Under the pieces are notes generated by a model that worked only from the letters and a program-made list of their open reading frames with translations, was not told where the DNA came from and searched no databases. This document shows positions 44,265 to 50,853 of a DNA stretch of 50,853 nt, in pieces. The stretch is from Clostridium celatum DSM 1785. Its GTDB lineage: Bacteria; Bacillota; Clostridia; Clostridiales; Clostridiaceae. Each line of letters begins with the position of its first letter. The first letter of the stretch is position 1. Made by a program: the position numbers and the translations under genes. The stretch is taken from the NCBI RefSeq assembly GCF_000320405.1, contig NZ_KB291647.1, positions 1-50,853 on the forward strand, written 5' to 3'.

Positions 44265-45767
44265 ATGAGTAAAAAAATACCAATGTTAAAAATGGAGGGA
44301 GTATCTAAAATATTCCCAGGTGTTAAAGCGTTAGATAATGTTCATATTGAAGCTTACGGTGGTGAAGTTACAGCACTAATGGGTGAAAATGGAGCAGGTA
44401 AATCAACATTAATGAAAATATTAAGTGGGGTTTACCAAAAAGATGAGGGGAAGATATTTATTGATGGTGAAGAAGCTAAAATAAAGGGGATAAAATCAGC
44501 AGAGGAGTATGGTGTAACAATAATACATCAAGAAATGAGTGTTATTAATAATTTAACAGTGGCTGAAAATATATTTTTAGGAAATGAAAAGTTTAATAAA
44601 TTTACTGGAAAGATTAATAAGAAATTATTAGTTGAGAGAAGCAAGCTTTTTCTAGAACAAATAGGATGTAATATAGATCCAAATAGGCTAGTAGGTAGCA
44701 TTAATGTTGGTGAAAAACAAATGATTGAAATAGCAAAAGCTTTAACTAAAAATGCAAGGGTAATAATAATGGATGAGCCTACTACTGCATTAACAGAAGT
44801 AGAAACAAAAAATTTATTTAAAGTTATAGATAATTTAAAGAGAAAGGGTATAGCAATTATTTATATATCCCACAGAATGGAAGAAATATTTGCAATATGT
44901 GATAGAGTAGAAGTTTTAAGGGATGGTAAGTATGCAGGAAATGCATTAATTAAGGATATTGATAATGATAAGTTAATTGCAATGATGGTTGGAAGAACTA
45001 TAGAAGATCAATTTCCATATAGAGAAACTAAAAAGGGAAGTAAAATACTGGAGGTTTCAAATTTAACTTCAAAAGCTGGAGTTAATAATGCGAACTTTAA
45101 TGTAAAAGAAGGAGAAATATTAGGGGTTGCAGGTCTTATGGGTTCAGGAAGAACAGAACTTGCAAAAACTATATTTGGAGAATACAAAAAGGATTCAGGA
45201 ACGATTAAATTAAATGGTAAAGAAGTAAATATTAAGAGTGTTCAGGAAGCCATAGATTATGGAATTTGTTATTTATCAGAAGATAGAAAAAAGGAAGGCT
45301 GCGTTCTTAGTTTATCAGTGGCAGAAAATATGATACTGTCAAACCTTAAAAAGTACGAGAACTCTTTTAAAGTAATAAATAAGAATAAGGCAAAAGAAGA
45401 TGTAGATTATTACATAAAAAAAATGAAGATTAAGACTCCAAATAGAGATCAATTAATAAAAAACCTTAGCGGAGGAAATCAACAAAAAGTAATTTTAGCA
45501 AAATGGTTAATGTTATCACCAGAAGTTCTTATAATAGATGAGCCAACTAGGGGGATAGATGTAGGTGCTAAAAAAGAAATATATGAATTATTAAATGAAC
45601 TTAAAGCTCAAGGTAAAGCGATAATAATGATATCATCAGATTTACCAGAGGTTTTAGGAATTAGTGATAGAATTATGGTAATGAGTGAAGGGAAAATATC
45701 TGGCGAGCTAAGTAGAAGTGAAGCATCACAAGAAAGTATTATGAAATTAGCAGTTGGAATGAATTAA
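44265..45767 (+). CDS. rbsA: Ribose ABC transporter ATP-binding protein
   Basis: A 500-residue ATPase with two fused ABC domains, as in all RbsA/MglA/XylG proteins. The first has Walker [10 protein letters not shown] (about residues 39-47), and Walker [14 protein letters not shown]; the second has a degenerate Walker [11 protein letters not shown], with [15 protein letters not shown] and [20 protein letters not shown]. It powers ribose import through RbsC. AGGGAGG precedes the ATG. Its stop lies 20 bases before the rbsC start. The substrate is inferred from rbsK and rbsD in the same operon. Confidence 0.95.
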   Translation: MSKKIPMLKMEGVSKIFPGVKALDNVHIEAYGGEVTALMGENGAGKSTLMKILSGVYQKDEGKIFIDGEEAKIKGIKSAEEYGVTIIHQEMSVINNLTVAENIFLGNEKFNKFTGKINKKLLVERSKLFLEQIGCNIDPNRLVGSINVGEKQMIEIAKALTKNARVIIMDEPTTALTEVETKNLFKVIDNLKRKGIAIIYISHRMEEIFAICDRVEVLRDGKYAGNALIKDIDNDKLIAMMVGRTIEDQFPYRETKKGSKILEVSNLTSKAGVNNANFNVKEGEILGVAGLMGSGRTELAKTIFGEYKKDSGTIKLNGKEVNIKSVQEAIDYGICYLSEDRKKEGCVLSLSVAENMILSNLKKYENSFKVINKNKAKEDVDYYIKKMKIKTPNRDQLIKNLSGGNQQKVILAKWLMLSPEVLIIDEPTRGIDVGAKKEIYELLNELKAQGKAIIMISSDLPEVLGISDRIMVMSEGKISGELSRSEASQESIMKLAVGMN

Positions 45768-45787
45768 TGGTTAGGGAGGAATTTAAT

Positions 45788-46726
45788 ATGAACGGTAAAT
45801 TTAAAGAAAACTTAGATAAATACAAATCTCTTATAGGGTTAGTAATATTATGTGCAGTAATAACTTTTGTATCACCAGCTTTTATGACTTTATCAAATAT
45901 AACCAATGTTTTTACTCAAGTTTCTACTAATGCAATAATTGCTGTAGGTATGACTTTTGTTATCTTAACAGGAGGAATAGATTTATCAGTAGGTTCAACA
46001 GTAGCTATAAGTGGAGCATTAGCAGCATCTATAATTAAATCAACGAACAATGTACTTTTAGCAGTTTTAGCAGCAGGAGCAGTTGGAATAGTAATAGGAT
46101 TAATTAATGGGTTACTAATAGCAAAAGGAAAGTTACAAGCATTTATAGCAACACTTGCAACTATGACAATATTTAGGGGTGCAACATTAGTATTTACAAA
46201 TGGAACTCCGATATCTAAATTACCAGAAAAGTTCGTAAACATAGGAAACGGAAAAATAGGATTTATGCCAATTCCAGTCATTATTACTGTAATCGTTTTA
46301 ATAATAGCTATATATGTTTTATCACAAACAAGATTTGGTAGATATTTATATGCTTTAGGTGGAAATGAAGATTCAGCAAGATTATCAGGTATAAATACAA
46401 CTAAAGTAAAGACACTTGTATATGTTATTTCAGGTTTTGCATCATCAATTGCAGGGGTTATCATAGCAAGTAGAATAGGTTCAGCTTCACCAAATGCAGG
46501 TACAGGCTTTGAATTAGATGCAATAGCAGCAGTTGTTATTGGAGGAACATCATTAGCTGGAGGAGAAGGTAGAATTACAGGAACTATAATTGGTGCACTT
46601 ATTATAGGTGTATTAAATAATGGATTAAATTTAATGAATGTATCACCATTCTATCAATCAATAGTAAAAGGGTTAGTTATATTAATAGCTGTATTATTAG
46701 ATAAGAAAAGCAGAAAAAAAGCATAA
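45788..46726 (+). CDS. rbsC: Ribose ABC transporter permease
   Basis: A 312-residue permease of the ribose/galactose family with about eight to ten membrane helices. NAIIAVGMTFVILTGGIDLSVGS, GLINGLLIAKGKLQAFIATLATMTIFRG, and GRYLYALGGNEDSARLSGINTTKVK are characteristic, the last being the cytoplasmic loop that contacts RbsA. ATG at 45788 follows AGGGAGG; a start at 45767 within the rbsA stop lacks a site. It lies between rbsA and rbsB in the operon. Confidence 0.95.
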   Translation: MNGKFKENLDKYKSLIGLVILCAVITFVSPAFMTLSNITNVFTQVSTNAIIAVGMTFVILTGGIDLSVGSTVAISGALAASIIKSTNNVLLAVLAAGAVGIVIGLINGLLIAKGKLQAFIATLATMTIFRGATLVFTNGTPISKLPEKFVNIGNGKIGFMPIPVIITVIVLIIAIYVLSQTRFGRYLYALGGNEDSARLSGINTTKVKTLVYVISGFASSIAGVIIASRIGSASPNAGTGFELDAIAAVVIGGTSLAGGEGRITGTIIGALIIGVLNNGLNLMNVSPFYQSIVKGLVILIAVLLDKKSRKKA

Positions 46727-46749
46727 TTACAAATAAGGGAGGATATACC

Positions 46750-47655
46750 ATGAAAAGTTTAAAAAGAATATTGGCATTAGGGTTAGTAACTATTATGGCA
46801 ATGGGTTCATTTATGGGATGCTCAAAAAATGAAGATAGTAAAAAGATAGGTATAGTATTATCAACTTTAAATAATCCCTTCTTTGTAACTATGAAAAATG
46901 GAGCAGAGGAGGAAGCTAAAAAATTAGGATATGAACTAATAGTATTAGATTCACAAGATGATCCTGTAAAAGAAAGATCAAATGTAGAAGATTTGATACA
47001 ACTAGGTGTTGTAGCATTACTAATAAATCCAACAGATAGTGATGCTGTTGTTAAGGCTGTAGAAGTTGCAAATGAAAGTAATATTCCAGTAATAACTCTA
47101 GATAGACAAGCAAATGGTGGAGAAGTAACAAGTCATATAGCTTCCGACAATGTTAAAGGCGGAGCTATGGCAGCTGAATTTGCATTAGAACAATTAGGAG
47201 ATTCAGAAAAGATAAATGTAGTTGAGCTGCAAGGTATTCCTGGAGCTTCAGCTACAAGAGATAGAGGAGCGGGTTTCCACAGCATTTTAGATTATAATTC
47301 AAATGTAAGTTTTGTATCTAGTCAAGCAGCTGATTTTGATAGACAAAAAGGACTTTCAGTTATGGAAAATGTAATACAAGGTAATAAGGATATACAGGTA
47401 GTATTTGCTCATAATGATGAAATGGCACTAGGAGCAGCAAAAGCTATTAAAGCTAGTAATATAAATGCAATTATTATAGGTTTTGATGGTGGAGATGATG
47501 CTTTAGATGCAATAGAAAAGGGAGAAATGACAGCAACAGTAGCTCAACAACCAGATCTAATTGGAGCATTAGGAGTTCAACTTGCAGAAAAAATATATAA
47601 TGGTGAAAAGGTTGATAAGGAGATTGCAGCCGACTTAAAAATTGTAAGTCAATAA
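46750..47655 (+). CDS. rbsB: Ribose-binding lipoprotein of the ABC transporter
   Basis: A 301-residue solute-binding protein. The signal peptide ends in the lipobox SFMGC with Cys24. The mature part is a periplasmic binding protein of the ribose group: IGIVLSTLNNPFFVTMKNGAEEEAKKLGYELIVLDSQDD, TLDRQANGGEVTSHIASDNVKGG, NVVELQGIPGASATRDRG, and VFAHNDEMALGAAKAI. It would bind ribose outside the membrane and pass it to RbsC. AGGGAGG precedes the ATG. A structured repeat-like region follows and separates it from the LacI-type regulator. Confidence 0.95.
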   Translation: MKSLKRILALGLVTIMAMGSFMGCSKNEDSKKIGIVLSTLNNPFFVTMKNGAEEEAKKLGYELIVLDSQDDPVKERSNVEDLIQLGVVALLINPTDSDAVVKAVEVANESNIPVITLDRQANGGEVTSHIASDNVKGGAMAAEFALEQLGDSEKINVVELQGIPGASATRDRGAGFHSILDYNSNVSFVSSQAADFDRQKGLSVMENVIQGNKDIQVVFAHNDEMALGAAKAIKASNINAIIIGFDGGDDALDAIEKGEMTATVAQQPDLIGALGVQLAEKIYNGEKVDKEIAADLKIVSQ

Positions 47656-47660
47656 GTAAA

Positions 47661-47828
47661 AGTTAGGAGTGAAGAGGGAATGAATAAATTCAGCCATGCT
47701 GAATTTAAAAAATAGATTTTAGAAAATTATTAAGAGGTTTAAACATTAATTTTTCACTTTTATTTCTTTACTCTTAACCTTTCGCTAACTCTAGACCCTT
47801 ACCTAAATAAATTGCTTCGCAATTTATT
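47661..47828. repeat. Large palindromic element, possibly MITE-like
   Basis: Bases 47662-47677 pair with 47763-47778 over 16 positions, four of them G-U. Between them is a perfect nine-pair hairpin AAATTCAGC/GCTGAATTT (47686-47706). A further 10-bp hairpin AATAAATTGC-TTC-GCAATTTATT (47806-47828) follows. No coding sequence. The nested layout without a T-run suggests a mobile or repeated intergenic element rather than a terminator. Confidence 0.45.
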
Positions 47829-47931
47829 AAAATGGTGTAATATATAGCTTAGGGGAAATAAAGTTATTAAGCTTTATAGCCTACTAAAACTAAATTTATG
47901 ATTTAGGGCATTAGTTTATGAGGTGTAGATT

Positions 47932-48933
47932 ATGAGCAAAACAACACTATTAGATATTGCAAAAGAAGTAAATTTATCAAAAACAACAGTATCTATGGTA
48001 TTAAATAAAAAAGATATAAATGTATCTGAAGAAACTAGAAATAAAATATTAGAGGCCGCAAAAAGATTGAATTATATACCCAATTCTTTGGCAAGAAGTC
48101 TTAGTACTAAGAAGACTTACACTATTGGTTTTATAATTCCAGATATAGAAAATCCATTCTTTTCAGAAATGGCAAAGGCTATTGAATCTGAAGCAGAAAA
48201 GTATGGATATAGTATGATTCTTTGTAACACTTTTAATAATGGAAGTAAGGAAGAGGAATATGTAAGGCTACTTATAAGCAAGCTTATAGATGGGGTAGTA
48301 ATTGCATCAAGTGGGGAAAAAAATAATTCTACAGAATTATTAAAGAGTAATGAAATTCCCTTTGTTATATTAGATAGGCATATTGATGAGCAAGAAAATA
48401 TTAATGGAGTATTTTGTGATAACAAAAGTGGAATAAAACTTGGAATAGAGTATTTAATTAAAAAAGGATATAAAAATATAGCTTTTGTTGGAGGAAATAA
48501 TAAAGGAGTATTAGCTAATTCGAGATTAGAATATTTTTGTGAAACAGCGAAAGAGTATAAAATATTTGATGAAGAACTTATATTAGAAGAGGAATTTTCA
48601 TTAGAAGGTGGAATAAGAGCAACAGAAAATTTAATAAAGAAAAATAAATTAATTGATGCAATATTCTACAGCAGTGATGTTATGGCAATTGGAGGCATGA
48701 AATGTTTGCTTAGAAAAGGGTACTCTATACCTAATGATATAGGAATACTAGGATATGATAATATAGGGATTTGTTCTTTTATTGAGCCTGAATTAACTAC
48801 AATAGCTCAACCTATATACAAGATGGGAGAAGAATCTTGTAAGTTATTGATGAATGAAATAAATAAGAAAAATAAATCAAAACATATAATAAATTTGAGT
48901 CCGTATTTAGTAGAGAGAAAGACAATAAGATAG
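47932..48933 (+). CDS. rbsR: LacI-family repressor of the ribose operon
   Basis: A 333-residue LacI/GalR regulator. The N-terminal helix-turn-helix and hinge are TTLLDIAKEVNLSKTTVSMVLNKK and ILEAAKRLNYIPNSLARSL (residues 3-57); the rest is a periplasmic-binding-protein-like effector domain (IGFIIPDIENPFFSEMAKAIE, VILDRHIDEQENINGVFCDNKSG, IGILGYDNIGICSFIEPELTTIAQP). A ribose-type effector would release it from the CG-centred operators at 42847-42876. The ATG follows GAGGTG. It lies between rbsB and the transketolase genes. Confidence 0.9.
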   Translation: MSKTTLLDIAKEVNLSKTTVSMVLNKKDINVSEETRNKILEAAKRLNYIPNSLARSLSTKKTYTIGFIIPDIENPFFSEMAKAIESEAEKYGYSMILCNTFNNGSKEEEYVRLLISKLIDGVVIASSGEKNNSTELLKSNEIPFVILDRHIDEQENINGVFCDNKSGIKLGIEYLIKKGYKNIAFVGGNNKGVLANSRLEYFCETAKEYKIFDEELILEEEFSLEGGIRATENLIKKNKLIDAIFYSSDVMAIGGMKCLLRKGYSIPNDIGILGYDNIGICSFIEPELTTIAQPIYKMGEESCKLLMNEINKKNKSKHIINLSPYLVERKTIR

Positions 48934-48950
48934 ATTGGTTGGTGGATAAA

Positions 48951-49763
48951 ATGAATAAGGAAATGTTAATTTCTAAATCAAAAGATATTAGAACAAATAT
49001 TATAGAAATGTTATATGAATCAAAGTCTGGTCATCCAGGGGGATCATTATCTTGTGCAGATATACTTACATATCTTTATTATGAAAAGATGAATGTTGAT
49101 GTAAATAATCCAAAAGATGAAAATAGAGATAGATTTGTATTAAGTAAGGGACATGCAGCTCCAGCACTTTATTCAGTACTGGCTGAAAAAGGATTTTTCG
49201 ATAAAGAAGAATTAAAAAACTTAAGAAAACTTGGAGCAATGCTTCAAGGACATCCAGATGCTAAAAAGATACCAGGAGTTGATGTATCTACAGGATCATT
49301 AGGACAAGGTGTATCAAATGCTGTAGGTATGGCATTAGGGCTTAAGTATAAGAAAAGTACAGCGAAGGTATATACAGTTTTAGGTGATGGAGAACTACAG
49401 GAAGGATTAGTATGGGAAGCTACAATGGCAGCATCTCATTATAAACTAGATAATTTAGTAGTTATTATAGATAATAATGGATTACAAATTGATGGTAATA
49501 ATGAGGATGTAATGGGAGTAAGTCCATTAGATGAAAAGTTTAAAAGCTTTGGATTTAATGTAGTTACTTGTAATGGTCATGATTTTGATGAAATACATGA
49601 AGCTATGAATATAACAGATAGAATAGAAGGAAAGCCAAGTATAATAATTGCGCAGACTATAAAAGGTAAGGGTGTTTCATTTATGGAAAATGAAGCAGGT
49701 TGGCATGGACAAGCACCTAATAAGGAACAAACTGAAAAAGCGTTAATTGATATAAATAATTAG
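48951..49763 (+). CDS. Transketolase, N-terminal subunit
   Basis: A 270-residue subunit of a split transketolase, carrying the thiamine diphosphate-binding half. SKSGHPGGSLSCADILTYLYY, SKGHAAPALYSVLAEKG, and GDGELQEGLVWEATMAASHYKLDNLVVIIDNNGLQIDG (the GDG-x-NN cofactor motif) are clear. ATG at 48951 follows GGTGG; a TTG at 48939 is less likely. It pairs with the next gene 12 bases downstream. It moves two-carbon units between pentose and hexose phosphates, so ribose 5-phosphate can enter central metabolism. Confidence 0.94.
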   Translation: MNKEMLISKSKDIRTNIIEMLYESKSGHPGGSLSCADILTYLYYEKMNVDVNNPKDENRDRFVLSKGHAAPALYSVLAEKGFFDKEELKNLRKLGAMLQGHPDAKKIPGVDVSTGSLGQGVSNAVGMALGLKYKKSTAKVYTVLGDGELQEGLVWEATMAASHYKLDNLVVIIDNNGLQIDGNNEDVMGVSPLDEKFKSFGFNVVTCNGHDFDEIHEAMNITDRIEGKPSIIIAQTIKGKGVSFMENEAGWHGQAPNKEQTEKALIDINN

Positions 49764-49775
49764 GAGGATCTAAAG

Positions 49776-50702
49776 ATGGGAAAAGCAACAAGAGAATCAT
49801 ATGGAATGGCACTAGTTGAATTAGGAAAAGAGAATAAAAATGTTGTAGTGTTAGATGCGGATCTTTCTAAATCAACAAAAACAGCAGATTTTAAGAAAGA
49901 GTTTAGTAATAGATTTTTTAATGTTGGAATAGCTGAACAAAACTTAATGGGAATGGCAGCAGGATTAGCTAATGTAGGATGTGTACCTTTTGCAAGTACA
50001 TTTGCAGTTTTTGCAACTGGAAGAGCCTTTGAAATAATAAGAAATTCAATATGTTATCCTAAAGTTAATGTTAAAATAGCAGCAACTCATGCAGGTATAA
50101 CAGTAGGTGAGGATGGTGGTTCACATCAATCTATTGAAGATATAGCTTTAATGAATTCGCTTCCTAATATGACTGTTATAGTGCCAGCAGATCATAGAGA
50201 AGCAATGCAAGCTACAAAGGCAGCTGCAGAAATATATGGTCCAGTCTATTTAAGATTTGGAAGATGCAATACTGAAGATATATTTGGTGATGATTATAAC
50301 TTTGAAATAGGAAAAGGAACAGAACTTAGAGCTGGTAATGATGTAACAGTAATTGCAACTGGTATGATGGTTCAAAAGGCTATAGAAGCCTCAAAAGCTT
50401 TAGAGGCAGAAGGTATTAATGTAAGAGTTATTAATATGTCAACAATTAAGCCAATAGATAGAGAAATAATAATAAAGGCAGCAAAGGAAACTAAGGGAAT
50501 AGTAACTGCAGAAGAACATTCTATAATTGGTGGGCTTGGTGCTATTGTTTCGCAAGTTGTATGTAGTGAGTATCCAACTAAAGTTAAAATGGTAGGTATT
50601 CAAGATACCTTTGGTGAATCTGGAACTCCTAATGAATTAATGAATAAGTATGGATTGACAGCTGAAAAAATTATTGAAGAAGTAAGAAGTATATTATGCT
50701 AG
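49776..50702 (+). CDS. Transketolase, C-terminal subunit
   Basis: A 308-residue subunit completing the split transketolase. The pyrimidine-binding domain has VVVLDADLSKSTKT, FNVGIAEQNLMGMAAGLA with the catalytic Glu, and GEDGGSHQSIEDIALMNSLPNMTVI; the C-terminal domain follows from about residue 190 (VTVIATGMMVQKAIEAS). AGGAGG precedes the ATG. The gene is the last of the ribose operon in this window and ends before a terminator. Confidence 0.95.
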   Translation: MGKATRESYGMALVELGKENKNVVVLDADLSKSTKTADFKKEFSNRFFNVGIAEQNLMGMAAGLANVGCVPFASTFAVFATGRAFEIIRNSICYPKVNVKIAATHAGITVGEDGGSHQSIEDIALMNSLPNMTVIVPADHREAMQATKAAAEIYGPVYLRFGRCNTEDIFGDDYNFEIGKGTELRAGNDVTVIATGMMVQKAIEASKALEAEGINVRVINMSTIKPIDREIIIKAAKETKGIVTAEEHSIIGGLGAIVSQVVCSEYPTKVKMVGIQDTFGESGTPNELMNKYGLTAEKIIEEVRSILC

Positions 50703-50793
50703 ATAATTAATTTATTAAAAAGCAGATACAAGTCTATTAGCGTAGGATTGTATCTCTGGTAATGATAAATTAAGTGAAATCATAATTTATTTG

Positions 50794-50830
50794 AAGCCAT
50801 GTGGGATATATGACTACATGGCTTTTTTTT
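50794..50830 (+). terminator. Intrinsic terminator of the ribose operon
   Basis: AAGCCATGTGG (50794-50804) pairs with CTACATGGCTT (50814-50824), with one G-U, followed by eight T residues. It is the third CCATGT-type terminator in the window and stands directly before the putative intron start. Confidence 0.92.
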
Positions 50831-50832
50831 GT

Positions 50833-50853
50833 GTGTGCCCAGCATGGGCAACA
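50833..50853 (+). mobile_element. Probable 5' end of a group IIC intron (cut by window end)
   Basis: GTGTGCCCAGCATGGG (50833-50848) begins with the GTGYG 5' signature of group II introns, followed by the first domain I hairpin (CCC/GGG). It closely resembles the start of the Oceanobacillus group IIC intron (GUGUGCCCGGCAUGGG, from memory). Class C introns typically insert just after intrinsic terminators, and this sequence starts two bases after the terminator's T-run. Only 21 bases are visible; a reverse transcriptase ORF would lie beyond the window. Confidence 0.65.

Noticed and set aside
47681..47716. Very short ORF (ATG at 47681, 11 codons) after rbsB.
   Set aside because: It lies inside the perfect hairpin of the repeat-like element and ends after 11 codons; chance is more likely.
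1..50853. CRISPR arrays, tRNA and rRNA genes, prophage or transposase genes.
   Set aside because: No regularly spaced repeats, cloverleaf-like GTTCRA elements, rRNA motifs, integrase or transposase motifs were recognised by eye on either strand.

Overview
The window is AT-rich, densely packed DNA from a low-GC Firmicute, most likely Clostridium sensu stricto. The base composition, strong AGGAGG-type ribosome binding sites, TTGACA/TATAAT promoters, U-tailed intrinsic terminators and the gene families (rubrerythrin, clostridial-type MATE/MarR, propeller-type sensor kinase) all fit. No tRNA, rRNA or CRISPR array was seen. Species is not resolved.

Region 1 (1-11.5 kb): the tail of a rubrerythrin gene, a cardiolipin synthase, then a nine-gene operon for chorismate, phenylalanine and tyrosine synthesis (aroF1-aroB-aroA-aroC-pheA-aroE-aroK-aroF2-tyrA). 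The operon is preceded by a promoter, a 44-codon leader ORF packed with Phe/Tyr/Trp codons, a 9-bp antiterminator pairing and an intrinsic terminator. Together these look like classical ribosome-mediated attenuation. The operon has no dehydroquinate dehydratase; the only one in the window is at 20.3 kb.

Region 2 (11.6-18.9 kb): a FUSC-type membrane protein, a CYTH-domain protein (minus strand), a three-gene ECF sigma-factor unit with a probable ECF-type promoter of its own, a dicarboxylate/amino-acid symporter (minus strand) and a small Cys-rich protein. Region 3 (19.3-23 kb): a YdiB-type shikimate/quinate dehydrogenase, a type II dehydroquinate dehydratase and an old-yellow-enzyme/2,4-dienoyl-CoA-reductase-like flavoenzyme, which suggests metabolism of quinate or shikimate. 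Region 4 (23.4-33 kb): a large periplasmic-propeller sensor kinase with an in-frame TGA, a FAD oxidoreductase fused to a Rieske domain, two DUF4342-like membrane proteins with an OmpR-type two-component system, a TIM-barrel protein and a flavin reductase.

Region 5 (33.3-42.7 kb): a MATE exporter and MarR regulator that share an inverted-repeat operator, then an iron/siderophore module: PchR-like AraC regulator, Fur-like box inside the promoter spacer, binding lipoprotein, two FecCD permeases, ATPase, MFS exporter, and a DUF308-like membrane protein. Region 6 (42.8-50.8 kb): a ribose operon (rbsK-D-A-C-B, LacI-type regulator, split transketolase) with CG-centred LacI-type operators at its promoter. 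The window closes with a terminator directly followed by what looks like the 5' end of a group IIC intron.

Seven genes (aroF1, aroB, aroC, aroK, ydiB-like aroE2, MATE, rbsK) each carry one single-base indel and the propeller kinase one in-frame TGA, while flanking codons stay well conserved. This pattern points to uncorrected sequence errors more than to gene decay, but the sequence alone cannot settle it. These genes are listed as disrupted over their full spans.
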